Assembly (NCBI GenBank): GCA_003225175.1
Contig: QIBA01000066.1
Coordinates: forward strand, 90,803-154,802
Length of the DNA: 64,000 nucleotides
Reading direction: 5' to 3'
DNA from: Acidobacteriota bacterium
GTDB lineage: Bacteria > Acidobacteriota > Terriglobia > Terriglobales > Acidobacteriaceae
In this document: piece by piece, positions 1 to 8,931 of the stretch
Position numbering within the stretch: position 1 is the stretch's first letter
Layout: each line of letters opens with the position of its first letter
Translations under genes and position numbers: made by a program
The notes under the pieces: generated by a model
Told to the model about the DNA's origin: nothing
Seen by the model: only the letters and a program-made list of their open reading frames with translations
Databases searched by the model: none

Positions 1-816
1 CCTGGTCCGGAGACGATTCGTTATGGCGGTAATACGTCATGTGTGGAGGTTCGCTGCGGAGAAGACATCCTCATCTTTGACTGCGGCACTGGTGTGCGCG
101 AACTGGGAATCGCGCTGGCGAAGGAATATGCGGAGCGTAGTCTCGAAGTGCATCTGTTCGTAAGCCACACTCACTGGGACCACATCCAGGGATTTCCGTT
201 TTTTCAACCCGCGTATCGCGCCGGCAATCGCGTGAACATCTACAGCCTGCACAGTCCTGACCGCAGCCTCGAAAGACTTTTCACCGGACAAATGGACGGT
301 AACTACTTTCCGGTCACCCTGGATGACTTAATGGCGCGTCTCCACTTCGAAGAACTATCCGGTGACGTGAACATCGGCGACGTGAAGATCTCGCACATGC
401 ATTTGAACCATCCCGGACTCTCGCTCTCATTCCGCATAGAATCGAAGGGCCGTGCTGTGGTTTACATGACGGATCACGAGCCCTATCACAAACTGCTCGG
501 TGAAAGTTCGCATACGAGAAAGCTCGACGCAGAGATTGATGCCTTCGCAAAGGACTCTGACCTGCTGATTCGAGAGGCGCAATACACTGACGAGGAGTAC
601 GTCATCAAGCGCGGCTGGGGACACAGCACGACTACTGACGCCGCTTTCTCGGCTATGAACTCCGAAGCCAAACGCCTGGTGCTGTTTCACCACGATCCGA
701 TGCACGACGATCAACAAGTCGACTCGATGGTCGAGTCCTGCCGCAACAAGATCAAAGAGAACGGCAAGCAGATCAGCGTCATGGGCGCAGCTGACAAGCT
801 CACTTTACGAATCTGA
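1..816 (+). CDS. MBL-fold metallohydrolase (5' end outside window)
   Basis: Metallo-beta-lactamase-fold hydrolase, probably cytoplasmic, substrate unknown. The frame is open from base 1 and already reads a conserved family stretch (YGGNTSCVEV) before the first possible internal GTG at 43, so the true start lies left of the window. The zinc-binding HxHxDH motif is seen as SHTHWDH at about residues 55-61 of the visible part. Further ligands are likely at HPG (near nt 410), TDHE (near nt 470) and HHDP (near nt 690). It resembles the PhnP/RNase Z-like branch of the fold rather than true beta-lactamases. No neighbour indicates its role. Confident on the fold, not on the function. Confidence 0.85.
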   Translation, partial: PGPETIRYGGNTSCVEVRCGEDILIFDCGTGVRELGIALAKEYAERSLEVHLFVSHTHWDHIQGFPFFQPAYRAGNRVNIYSLHSPDRSLERLFTGQMDGNYFPVTLDDLMARLHFEELSGDVNIGDVKISHMHLNHPGLSLSFRIESKGRAVVYMTDHEPYHKLLGESSHTRKLDAEIDAFAKDSDLLIREAQYTDEEYVIKRGWGHSTTTDAAFSAMNSEAKRLVLFHHDPMHDDQQVDSMVESCRNKIKENGKQISVMGAADKLTLRI

Positions 817-994
817 CCATCCGCCTGGCCTCAATCCTCGTACTCTCCTTGTTTACCGGCGGAGGGTGGGTGGCCTGTGCAAAACCTTGCAAAAAATCGC
901 TTGACACCTTCAAGTGCTACATTGAGAATGCCGCCTTCCCCCCCGAAAACAATTGATCCGAATCGACAGACTCTGAGCCTCAGGAGTATCTCCC

Positions 995-1345
995 ATGGAA
1001 TGGCTCGGCCCCGATATTGTCGCCAAATACGAAAGCTCACGCTGGCCGGTGTTGCTTTCCGTTTGCCCTAACCTCGATCGCATGGAGAGCCGCGAACATG
1101 CTCTGCTTGCCGCCGGCTATGTAGTGGCCTCAGCCAGCACACTGATAGCCGCCAAGGAGATGACCCAACTTTGTAAGTTCGACATTGTCCTGCTCGATCA
1201 CGAGTGCGCCTCCGACGATCGAGCGAAGAATCTGCAACAACATCACGTAAGCGTCCTGCTCGAATCTGGAACTACAGAGTGCCAATTACTGATTCACCTG
1301 AGTCAGTTACTGGAAGTTGCCAGCGCGTCTGCCGCCGTTCATTGA
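995..1345 (+). CDS. Small receiver-like protein
   Basis: A 116-residue protein of uncertain function. It reads like a shortened response-regulator receiver domain: a first beta-strand (WPVLLSVCP), then a hydrophobic strand ending in acidic residues (FDIVLLDHE, about residues 62-70) where the phospho-acceptor Asp would sit, then VSVLLESG. The conserved Lys near the end of receivers is not evident, so phosphotransfer is doubtful. An AGGAG motif lies about 8 bases before the ATG. Similar degenerate receivers are common in this group of bacteria (recalled, not checked). Confidence 0.55.
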   Translation: MEWLGPDIVAKYESSRWPVLLSVCPNLDRMESREHALLAAGYVVASASTLIAAKEMTQLCKFDIVLLDHECASDDRAKNLQQHHVSVLLESGTTECQLLIHLSQLLEVASASAAVH

Positions 1346-1647
1346 CGGCTGCCGACGCGGGCCTTGGCCTCGGCCGCATTTCCCGCTTCAGCGAAAGCTG
1401 CAGGGATCGTGTTTTTGCGACGATGTGTCGCCCAGACCCAAGTGAATCAGATTGGTAATCGTGGGATGAGACATGACGCGGGCAGACATTCTAACGCCCA
1501 AAATGCCGCACTACGGGCTTTGCACGCTCTGGATCACGCATAGCGACGGCCCACCGCACGTGGGCTACAAGAGTACGGCGCCTTCGGCGCTGTCTGACCG
1601 GCTGACTGCTGACCGCTAAGCGCTAACTCTGCTAGGCTAACCGGCCT
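1346..1647. other. Intergenic region
   Basis: No supported gene. Near 1576-1590 there is a small GGCGCC-TTC-GGCGCT hairpin, followed by a run of near-repeats of CTGACCG/CTGACTG and CGCTAA just before the next start. Confidence 0.5.
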
Positions 1648-2133
1648 ATGCGCTTTCAGCAGAGTCTGCTTTTCCTACTCGCCATCACTGTTTTCGCCTT
1701 CGCGCAAAATAAGAACCTTCTACCGTTAGCCGAGCGGCTCGCGGCGCAGAATGCTCTCTTCGACGAGCAGTACGAATCCGATCTTCGCGAATTTCCTGAG
1801 CGGGCCACTTCTGTTGGCGACTATCGCTACAACGACAAGCTTGCCGACCGGTCGCTCGCCGCAATGATGCGCCGCGAGACGGTCGATGAAGGGTTCCTGA
1901 AACGGCTGGAGGCGATCTCGACCGCCGGCTTTTCCGACCAGGACCAGCTTTCCCACGACGTCATGGAGCGCGGCTTACAGCAGCGCATTGCCGACTTCGA
2001 GCTCAAGGAGTACGAGATGCCCATCAGCCAGTTCGGCGGCGCAAACCTTCGTCTCCGATCTCCCGCTCTCCATAACTCTCGATTCCGTTCAGCGTTATGG
2101 AAAACGGAGAAGCGTGGACCATGCCCCGCGTGA
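1648..2133 (+). pseudogene. Truncated DUF885-family hydrolase (N-terminal remnant)
   Basis: The first ~130 residues look like the start of a DUF885 protein, a family of large (~600 residue) secreted enzymes. There is a signal peptide (hydrophobic run ending FAFAQ, residues 1-20), then the family's N-terminal helices including an FPERATSVGDYRYND segment and a YEMPISQFGG segment near residue 130. After that the frame changes character (Arg/Ser-rich) and stops; the catalytic domain is absent from the window. Other frames just downstream give no continuation. Best read as a truncated gene or remnant; function should be presumed lost. Confidence 0.6.
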
Positions 2134-2205
2134 GCGCCGCGTCTCGGAAGTTCCACAATGAAACAAATAAGCCAGGGCAGCCGCCCCTAGACCCGGCATG
2201 ACAGG

Positions 2206-2475
2206 ATGATCGAGTTAGCGTATGGTGGTTTAGTGGGGTTGCGAGCCAAGCCTGTACTCATCGTTCTGGTTGTTATCGGCATACTTTATGTCTTCATCTC
2301 TCCTCTGCCGGAGATGGCGGCAACCAGCTCTGGCCGATGTCTCGCTTTTCTTGTTCCTTTCCTGCTCCTTTTTCTGCTTGCAATGCTCGATGCATTCCTG
2401 CCGTTTGCCTCCGGGCAGCAGCTTGTTACTGACCATAGCCTGAGCCGAAGCCTCCTCTGCACCAGGTTGTGTTAA
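2206..2475 (+). CDS. Possible small membrane protein
   Basis: An 89-residue open frame with two strongly hydrophobic segments (VLIVLVVIGILYVFI at about residues 17-31 and FLVPFLLLFLLAMLDAFL at about 48-65), consistent with two membrane helices. No family is recognised. The ribosome site is poor and in-frame GTG/TTG alternatives exist, so the start is uncertain. It follows the decayed DUF885 gene and could be spurious. Confidence 0.35.
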   Translation: MIELAYGGLVGLRAKPVLIVLVVIGILYVFISPLPEMAATSSGRCLAFLVPFLLLFLLAMLDAFLPFASGQQLVTDHSLSRSLLCTRLC

Positions 2476-2580
2476 TCCTCAGTACCGAATCCTTTTCCAG
2501 AGAAGTCAACGCATTCGAACGAACCTCTATTGCAGTCGCTCCGCAGCAGTCGGAATGGTCCAACGGGACGAAGGGAGTCC

Positions 2581-3576
2581 ATGCAACGAAAAGAAGTTTT
2601 TCAGGCTTGGGGGAAAATACTCGCAGGACGCAAGCCTGCACTGTCTATTGAGATCACGAAGGAGTGTCCGCTCCGATGTCCGGGATGCTATGCCTACGCC
2701 GATGGCCATGTGGGAGAGGCGGGCAATTTGCGCGATCTGACGGATTATCGGGCGGACGCTTTGGTGCGTGAGGTGCTCAAGGTGGTCGATGAACATCGTC
2801 CATTACATTTGTCGATCGTCGGTGGAGATCCATTGGTGCGCTTTCGCGAGTTGACGGTTCTCCTGCCCGAGTTGCGTAAGCGCAACATCTTCGTTCAAAT
2901 CGTTACCAGCGCCTTTCGCCAAATTCCTGCGGAATGGGCAGACGATCCCAAACTGGCAATCGTCATTTCCATCGACGGGCTGCAGCCGGAGCACGATATT
3001 CGCCGCCGGCCCGCGACCTATGCAAGAGTGCTGGAGAATATTGCCGGTCATCGCGTAATCGTGCATTGCACGATTACCTCGCAGATGATGCGGCGCGCCG
3101 GCTACCTGGAAGAATTTGTTCAGCTCTGGAGTTCGAAGGAAGAAGTGCGCAAGATCTGGATGAGCATCTTCACTCCGCAAATTGGCGAACAGTCGCTGGA
3201 GATACTTTCTTCATCTCAGCGCTCCTCGTGTATCGCTGAAATGCGGCGTCTGCGGACCATCTACGTGAAGCTCGATATGGACGATTCGCAAATCCGGGAG
3301 TTCGGAAATCCTCCGGCTTCGCCTGAAGAATGCATTTTCGCGCAAACCACCACGACGATCTCAGCCGACCTGAAGACCCAGATCGCACCTTGTCAGCTGG
3401 GCGGGAATCCCGACTGCTCGCAATGCGGCTGTGTAGCATCGATGGGGCTGGCGGCGATAGGACATCATCGCGTGGGCCTTGGGGTTACGGCGGGCCAATT
3501 GTTCCGGATATCATCCAAGATCGGCGATAAGGTTCGCCGCGTGCGCTCAGGCGGCTGGTCTTGGAGGGCTGCATAG
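2581..3576 (+). CDS. Radical SAM protein
   Basis: A 331-residue radical SAM enzyme. The [4Fe-4S]/SAM motif CxxxCxxC is seen as CPLRCPGC at about residues 31-38, after SIEITKE. A GGDP segment (about residue 81) matches the SAM-binding GGE-type motif. The C-terminal part has a Cys cluster (CQLGGNPDCSQCGC, near residues 280-293) that could hold an auxiliary iron-sulfur cluster as in SPASM-type proteins. ATG 2581 was chosen over the longer frame because GGGAG precedes it at good spacing. Substrate unknown, and no neighbouring peptide or cofactor gene gives a hint. Confidence 0.8.
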   Translation: MQRKEVFQAWGKILAGRKPALSIEITKECPLRCPGCYAYADGHVGEAGNLRDLTDYRADALVREVLKVVDEHRPLHLSIVGGDPLVRFRELTVLLPELRKRNIFVQIVTSAFRQIPAEWADDPKLAIVISIDGLQPEHDIRRRPATYARVLENIAGHRVIVHCTITSQMMRRAGYLEEFVQLWSSKEEVRKIWMSIFTPQIGEQSLEILSSSQRSSCIAEMRRLRTIYVKLDMDDSQIREFGNPPASPEECIFAQTTTTISADLKTQIAPCQLGGNPDCSQCGCVASMGLAAIGHHRVGLGVTAGQLFRISSKIGDKVRRVRSGGWSWRAA

Positions 3577-3691
3577 GAAGTGTAAGCGTCTGACAATTTT
3601 CCCGCAGGAAATGAAATGCTTGCCACGAACATGTCGATGCCTTCGTTGAGTGGGGGCCGTCTTTGCCGGCGCGGCCGAACAGCATTGGCGG

Positions 3692-4542
3692 TTACTGCCG
3701 TATTCCGCCGAACGGATCGTCGCTTGTGACGCCATTCGACAAGTCGTCGACAGCAGTCTGGAATGCTGGCCATGCGTTCGAAGCGGAATCTGATGTCAGT
3801 TTGGCGTAGAGCTGCGCGAGCGTTCCAGAATCCCCGAGCGAAACCATTGCTTGGTGATCTCGCCGAGATCGTATTTCTTGGCGAGGAGCCACGATATGAA
3901 GGCCATGCCGCATCCCGTGCTGTCGGGGTTCTGGTCCGTGGGATCGGTCTGATTCACGAAATCGGGCATTCCGTCCTGAGCCCATTGCGGAGCCGTGGCG
4001 AAATCAGCGAGTGCATTATTACCAAGCACAGCTGTGCACCATCGCGAGAGAGCTTCACCGGTATTAAGACCGCAAAGGTTTCCTCCCATCGAACATTCGC
4101 TCAGCTCTGCCTCGAACAGCGCGGATACACGCTCAGAACGGCCGAAGGATGCGCAGACCTCAATCGCATTGCCCGTCGTGTAATCGCAACCCATATGATC
4201 GGCGCCGCCGGTTCCGTCCGTACGGCCATCGAGTGCGAAGATAATCACACTCACAGCTCCGCCCTTGGCGCCAAAAATAGCGTCGTTGGCCTTGACGACT
4301 CGGTCGGCATCCTTGACGAGATCCTTTGCATTCTGAGACGCCGGCTGTCCTAAAGTGGGATCGACATAAACCGTGACTTGCCCGCTCGGACTTGTGCCGA
4401 CGAATTCAGAGTTGCCTCGGTAGCTGGGCCATTTGGGAGGTTTTGGGCCTGCACGGCGCATGGTCCGTTCTTGGAGGACGAGAGCAGTTGCTCGAATGCG
4501 GTGACTCACTTCTGAGTCCTTTCTTAAGCGGTGATGATTCAT
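3692..4542 (-). pseudogene. Unknown protein gene with an apparent frameshift
   Basis: Two overlapping minus-strand frames together give one plausible protein. The upstream frame (from 4542) runs to ...KKYDLGEITK and then turns into unrelated Arg/Ser sequence. From about 3850 the adjacent frame continues sensibly (AMVSLGDSGTLAQLYAKLT... to the stop at 3692). One missing base near 3845-3855 explains this. The joined protein has about 280 residues, is rich in Cys, Gly and Asp, and has no recognised domain; a QWAQDGMPDFV segment and a GCGMAFISWLL helix stand out. It may be a real mutation or a sequence/assembly error. Confidence 0.55.
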
Positions 4543-4821
4543 TCTCCGGCACGCAGGAAACGCGCAAGATCACTCTGCTTCGATTGAGCGCGGAAGCCTG
4601 AAGGAGTCTGCGACTATTCGAAACGCTATCTAATCCTACTCTGGGAAAAACACACGTTTCAGGTACATGTGTCGATGTCGCTGAGATTCTGCCCATCGGA
4701 AAGGAATGGCGTAGAACATGGCCGATCGGCTGATGCCGTCGGTACAGTTCACAATACTCTGCAATAAGCGATTAGCTAAGGCGCAAGCCCATGATTTCGC
4801 TAATCGCTCATTGCTACCTCA

Positions 4822-5085
4822 TTAAGCTACTTTCACGGGAACGGTTCGCAGGCACGCCGTGATTTCGCCCAATACTTTCTCGTAGTCAGCGGTCGTCGCG
4901 CGTTCCACATGGATGCGAGCTCCCTTGATACCGGCTTCTTCCACCAGGCGCTTGAAGTCAAACTGAAGGAAATTCTCAACTTGTTGACGGGTTAGGAATG
5001 CGATGGGAACATTGGCAGATTGGCCGTTCGAGGTCTCGATCTTTACGAAGTACGGGTACTCAGGCTGTTGCGTTTCTGCGTTCAT
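4822..5085 (-). CDS. Small conserved-looking hypothetical protein
   Basis: An 87-residue protein with no recognised domain. The sequence looks genuinely coding: balanced composition, with an alternating strand/helix pattern (YPYFVKIETSNGQ, then VPIAFLTRQQVENFLQFDF, then an acidic helix). ATG 5085 is chosen because GGAGGTG lies about 8 bases upstream; a longer in-frame start at 5160 has no such site. It is monocistronic and divergent from the flavoprotein gene at 5348. Confidence 0.6.
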   Translation of the reverse strand: MNAETQQPEYPYFVKIETSNGQSANVPIAFLTRQQVENFLQFDFKRLVEEAGIKGARIHVERATTADYEKVLGEITACLRTVPVKVA

Positions 5086-5347
5086 GCAAAACACCTCCAT
5101 AGAACGACGAAAGGCCGGCGGGGATCGTCGCCCATTTGATTGAATTGGAAGTGGCCGCAAAGCGAATCTATCACACCTTGCCGCGACCCCTGCATGAGTT
5201 CTCGTGTAGGTATCAAAAAAATTATGACAAGTTTGTAGGGATTCTTAAGCTCTGCAGCGTAAGGCCGGCCGATCTTCCGAATACTCATCGCGCCCGTACG
5301 CTCATCCATCGAGCGCGCCGCCTATCCCAGAGCGTTAGCATGAATGA

Positions 5348-5872
5348 ATGGCAAACGATGCGCGTGGCTCCATAGTCCTCACTGCGGATATGCGGGCCGT
5401 GATCCGCTCGGCTCATCTGTGCTTTGCGGCCACTGTTACTCCTGAAGGACTGCCAAACCTTTCCCCAAAAGGAACCATTCGGATTTGGGACGACCACCGC
5501 GTGTTTTTTCTCGATATCGCTTCCCCGGGCACGCGGGCGAATCTCGCAGTCCATCCGTGGATGGAGTTGAATGTAGTCGACCAGCTGTCGCGGCGAGGAT
5601 ATCGCTTTTTTGGTCATTCGACGCTGCATGCAAGCGGCGAAATCTTTGAGAGGGCAGTGCGGATCGTGGTCGGCGACGAGAAGGCACGATACCCCGTCCA
5701 GTCGGTCGTGCTCCTCGAGGTGCACCGGGCAGCGCCACTGATATCGCCCGGCTATTGGCACGTCGCAGACGAGAGCGCCATGCGTGCCCAGTGGCGCGAA
5801 CGTCGTGTTGCCTTGGAGCGCGACTTCGAGGATCACCTCAAACTGCAAGGAGTTTTTCGCGTGGATCGGTGA
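5348..5872 (+). CDS. Pyridoxamine 5'-phosphate oxidase-family (PPOX) protein
   Basis: A 174-residue cytoplasmic flavin- or F420-binding split-barrel protein. Visible family features are the N-terminal strand pair CFAATVTPEGLPNLSPKGTIR (about residues 27-47), where the conserved GxPxxSPKG contacts the cofactor, and the ASPGTRANL segment near 58-66. A charged C-terminal helix follows (WRERRVALERDFEDHLK). Members reduce or oxidise diverse small molecules, so the substrate cannot be told. The start ATG lies in a weak ribosome-site context. Confidence 0.75.
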   Translation: MANDARGSIVLTADMRAVIRSAHLCFAATVTPEGLPNLSPKGTIRIWDDHRVFFLDIASPGTRANLAVHPWMELNVVDQLSRRGYRFFGHSTLHASGEIFERAVRIVVGDEKARYPVQSVVLLEVHRAAPLISPGYWHVADESAMRAQWRERRVALERDFEDHLKLQGVFRVDR

Positions 5873-5948
5873 GAGTGACGAGCAATGACTGCACTCGTTC
5901 GCACCGGGGCACTGCTCGGCCGCATAGTTCAGCGTGCCTGAATCGTTT

Positions 5949-7004
5949 CTACACCGCCTTGTTGGCGGGTTCTCTCAAACCTGCCGCGACATCGATCAGG
6001 TCTTGTCCGACGGTGCGTGTGCGTGAGAGCGCTTCCTTTAACGGAATCGTGACGATGTCCGTGCCGCGCAAAGCGACCATCTTGCCGAAGTCGTGGCGAT
6101 GGACGGCGTCGATGGCGCCGATGCCGTAACGGGTCGCCAGCATGCGATCGAACGCGGTGGGCGATCCGCCGCGCTGGATGTGTCCGAGAACGACAGCCCG
6201 CGCTTCAAAGCCGGTGCGCTTCTCCAGTTCCTGCGCGAGGATGGTGCCGATGCCGCCCAGGCGAACGTGTCCGAACTCGTCCTTCTTTCCCTTTTCGGCA
6301 ACGATCTGCTCGTCGATGCCTGCCGCCAGGCGGGCTCCTTCTGCGACGACAACCACGCTGAAGTAGCGTCCGCGAGCGTGGCGCTGGGCAATGGTCTCGG
6401 CAACCTCGTTCAAGTCGAATGGGCGCTCGGGAATGAGAATCACATCGGCGCCGCCGGCGATGCCGCTGTAGATAGCGATCCAGCCGGAGTCGCGTCCCAT
6501 CACTTCGACGACGATTACGCGGTTGTGCGCCTCGGCCGTCGTGTGTACGCGGTCGATGGCTTCGGTGGAGATGTTCACGGCGGTGTCGAATCCGAAGCAG
6601 AAGTCGGTGCCGCTGAGGTCGTTGTCGATCGTCTTGGGAACACCGACGACTTTGAATCCCATCTCCTGAAGCTTGTACGTGACCGATTGCGTGTCGTCTC
6701 CGCCCAGCACGACCAGCGCTTCGATATTATGGCGCTTCAGCGTCTCGAGGCAGAGCTGCATGCCGCCTTCCTTCTTGGCGGGATTGGTGCGCGACGTGCG
6801 CAGGATGGTTCCACCGCGCGGCAAGATACCGGCGATGCTGTCGAGCGTGAGCTTGGTCGTGTGATCTTCCATCACGCCGCGCCAGCCTTCAAGGAAACCG
6901 ATGAATTCGTCGTTATGATGAAAGATGCCCTTGCGAACAACCGCACGAATGACTGCGTTTAGACCGGGGCAATCGCCCCCTCCAGTGAGGATGCCAATTC
7001 TCAT
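5949..7004 (-). CDS. pfkA: 6-phosphofructokinase, probably pyrophosphate-dependent
   Basis: A 351-residue phosphofructokinase of glycolysis (fructose 6-phosphate to fructose 1,6-bisphosphate). The N-terminal glycine loop TGGGDCPGLN is at residues 7-16, GGDDT at 101-105 and PKTIDND at 123-129 with the catalytic TIDND. In E. coli numbering, ATP enzymes carry Gly at 104 and usually Gly at 124. Here the residues are Asp104 and Lys124, the pair known to favour pyrophosphate over ATP as phosphoryl donor. MGRDSGW (effector/substrate region) is also present. The ATG is preceded by GCGGAGAA. Family call is firm; the donor call is inference from two residues. Confidence 0.93.
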   Translation of the reverse strand: MRIGILTGGGDCPGLNAVIRAVVRKGIFHHNDEFIGFLEGWRGVMEDHTTKLTLDSIAGILPRGGTILRTSRTNPAKKEGGMQLCLETLKRHNIEALVVLGGDDTQSVTYKLQEMGFKVVGVPKTIDNDLSGTDFCFGFDTAVNISTEAIDRVHTTAEAHNRVIVVEVMGRDSGWIAIYSGIAGGADVILIPERPFDLNEVAETIAQRHARGRYFSVVVVAEGARLAAGIDEQIVAEKGKKDEFGHVRLGGIGTILAQELEKRTGFEARAVVLGHIQRGGSPTAFDRMLATRYGIGAIDAVHRHDFGKMVALRGTDIVTIPLKEALSRTRTVGQDLIDVAAGLREPANKAV

Positions 7005-7130
7005 TTAATTCTCCGCAAGCAGCCCAGCATGTGGACCGTGATGATAGGTGGGTGGTGGACTTATTTAATCAGATTAGCTATTAAATCAAATGAGTGCACG
7101 AATGATTTATGGTCAAGTGGTTTCGCTTGC

Positions 7131-7496
7131 TTATCGCTTCTCGGCGGTAAAGGTGGATGCTCTGCGCGCAGCCCGGGGAACCGTGTAGATAACTTCTCCG
7201 GGACGCGCATATCGCAGCTGCTCGCGGGCTTCCTTTTCGATTGTTCCGGGATCGTTCTTCAGCGCATCAACATGGTGCGCGAGCTGTTGGTTTTCCTGTT
7301 TGAGTTCCTGGATCTCTTTCGTAAGCGCGCGATGCTCTTCGCGCTTGTGGGCGTAGACCATCGTCCCATTCGCTCCGAAAACTACGTGGTAGGCCACCCA
7401 CATTGCGAGCAGGCATAGGACGACCGTGGCGCCCCTGCGGCGCGATTGATAAAGCTTTGCCGCAACTGTCTCAACGATTGCTCGAACTTTTTCCAT
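7131..7496 (-). CDS. ftsB: FtsB/DivIC-like cell-division protein
   Basis: A 121-residue bitopic septum protein. It has a short basic cytoplasmic N-terminus, one membrane helix (ATVVLCLLAMWVAYHVVFG, about residues 23-41), and a coiled coil (about residues 52-85, KREEHRALTKEIQELKQE...). The typical DivIC/FtsB tail follows (EKEAREQLRYARPGEVIY, about residues 87-104). In known systems FtsB bridges FtsL and FtsQ at the divisome. It lies just downstream of pfkA on the same strand but is transcribed first; the 126-base gap allows separate expression. Confidence 0.85.
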   Translation of the reverse strand: MEKVRAIVETVAAKLYQSRRRGATVVLCLLAMWVAYHVVFGANGTMVYAHKREEHRALTKEIQELKQENQQLAHHVDALKNDPGTIEKEAREQLRYARPGEVIYTVPRAARRASTFTAEKR

Positions 7497-7874
7497 CCTT
7501 TATTGCAGAGCCCCATCAGCGCGCATGATCCTCGCGGTCTTACGTCCTGAAAAACCTGTAGGATGCGCGATCACCCTTCTAGTGAACTTCTCTTCGCTTC
7601 AGCCGTCAAGCGGAAGTTCTCCCGCGGTTGCGCAGAAGAATCAAGTTTGCCAAATAGTTCGCAAAAAAGTTCTTGAAAATTTGCTTTCGCTTCGAAGCAA
7701 AACACGACACGGGATCACACGGATTTCATGGGTTTTTAGAGAGTTATATTAGGAGAGCAATACAGTTTGACCATGGAGGAATCCTCCTCGACTATTCATG
7801 AAAACTGTCGCGTCCGTGTAATCCTGGTCGTATTTGCCCTTGCACTTGCAATTGAACGCTAGGATCGTAAAAGA
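7497..7874. other. Intergenic region with short inverted repeats
   Basis: No supported gene. It contains a hairpin TTGCTT...AAGCAA (7681-7700). It also has an inverted pair GATCACACGGA (7713-7723) and TCCGTGTAATC (7813-7823), about 90 bases apart, which looks like a remnant of a small palindromic repeat. Confidence 0.45.
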
Positions 7875-8192
7875 ATGTCTGACGAGAAGCTGGTGATCAG
7901 CACGGCTGGATCGAAAGAGGAGGCCTCGCATATTGCGATTTCACTCGTGGAGGCTCAGTTAGCAGCGTGCGTGAACATTGTTGGACCCATTGAGTCGATT
8001 TATCGTTGGCAAGGGAAGATCGAAAGCGCACCGGAGTTCCTGTTGCTGGTGAAGACAGTGGCGTCCCAATCGGCTGCGGTGATCACACGGATTCGAGAGT
8101 TGCACTCCTATGATTTGCCTGAAGCAATCGAGATCAGAATTGATGGCGGAAGCGCAGATTATCTGAAGTGGATTGCCGATTCGGTTCGGTAA
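7875..8192 (+). CDS. cutA: Divalent-cation tolerance protein CutA
   Basis: A 105-residue trimeric ferredoxin-like-fold protein. The CutA signature is clear: LAACVNIVGPIESIYRWQGKIE (about residues 35-56), then EFLLLVKT and HSYDLPEAIEIRI near 77-90. Named for copper tolerance in E. coli, though its physiological role is not settled. Full length. The start follows AGGA at acceptable spacing. Confidence 0.93.
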   Translation: MSDEKLVISTAGSKEEASHIAISLVEAQLAACVNIVGPIESIYRWQGKIESAPEFLLLVKTVASQSAAVITRIRELHSYDLPEAIEIRIDGGSADYLKWIADSVR

Positions 8193-8201
8193 TTCTGGCC
8201 T

Positions 8202-8870
8202 TCACAACTGCACATCCAGAGAGCGCCACATATACCAGCTTGCGACCGAGCAGTACGGATGCCAGCCCTTTGCCAAGCGCTCCATCGTTCGCGGCTTTGG
8301 CATTACTTTCATTCCGTAAGCCTTACGCATCGCGGCTCGGACTCCATAATCTCCTGTGGGAAGGATGTTCGGCCGGCGCAGAGCAAACATCAGAAACATG
8401 TGCGCCGTCCAGGTGCCGATGCCCTTGACCTCAGTGAGTTCTGCGACGATCTCATCGTCCCTCATGTGTGGAAAGCGCTCGAATTCCACGATACCATCGC
8501 GCGTCTTTCGCGCCAGGTCGCGAATGTAGGTTAGCTTCTGCCTTGACAGCCCAACTGCTCGCATTTGATTGGGACGGAGCTTCAGTATCGAATCGGGAGT
8601 GATCTCCCCTCCAGCTTTGTTTACCAGCCGATCGAAGATCGTTCGCGCTGCTTTGCCATGAAGCTGTTGAAACACGATCGAACGGACGAGCGCGTGAAAT
8701 GTGGGTTCGTGATACTGCATAGCGTAAGGACCAATGCGCTCAATGATTGCGGCAAGCACTGGATCTGCGGATCGCAAGTGCGCGAGCGCCAGGTCGGAAG
8801 AACTTTCGAGCAAAGTGTTGATGGTCGAGTCGGCGGTGGCAGAGAGCTGCTTCTTGGCTGCGGCTTTCAC
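8202..8870 (-). CDS. DNA-3-methyladenine glycosylase, AlkA/HhH-GPD family
   Basis: A 222-residue base-excision repair glycosylase. The helix-hairpin-helix is seen as LTEVKGIGTWTAHMFLMFAL (about residues 142-161), followed by the catalytic Asp in LPTGDYGVR (about residue 174). Earlier, a SIVFQQLHGKAA segment (about residues 64-75) matches the AlkA family's active-site wall. It would remove alkylated purines, leaving abasic sites. No N-terminal Ada domain. GTG start. It converges with cutA, the stops being 10 bases apart. Confidence 0.88.
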   Translation of the reverse strand: MKAAAKKQLSATADSTINTLLESSSDLALAHLRSADPVLAAIIERIGPYAMQYHEPTFHALVRSIVFQQLHGKAARTIFDRLVNKAGGEITPDSILKLRPNQMRAVGLSRQKLTYIRDLARKTRDGIVEFERFPHMRDDEIVAELTEVKGIGTWTAHMFLMFALRRPNILPTGDYGVRAAMRKAYGMKVMPKPRTMERLAKGWHPYCSVASWYMWRSLDVQL

Positions 8871-8931
8871 GAGCTCAGATTTTAATAGAACCTTCTATCG
8901 CGCGAATGCCTGCTTGGCGACTGCCCATCCC

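Noticed and set aside
3763..4353. Plus-strand frame of 196 residues over the frameshifted gene
   Set aside because: The minus-strand frames give the coherent protein; the plus frame is low in recognisable structure.
6093..6962. Long open frame on the plus strand across the phosphofructokinase gene
   Set aside because: It is the antisense shadow of a gene with clear motifs; its translation has no domain and it has no ribosome site.
7525..7752. 75-residue plus frame in the cutA upstream gap
   Set aside because: No ribosome site, no domain, and overlaps short inverted repeats; treated as non-coding.
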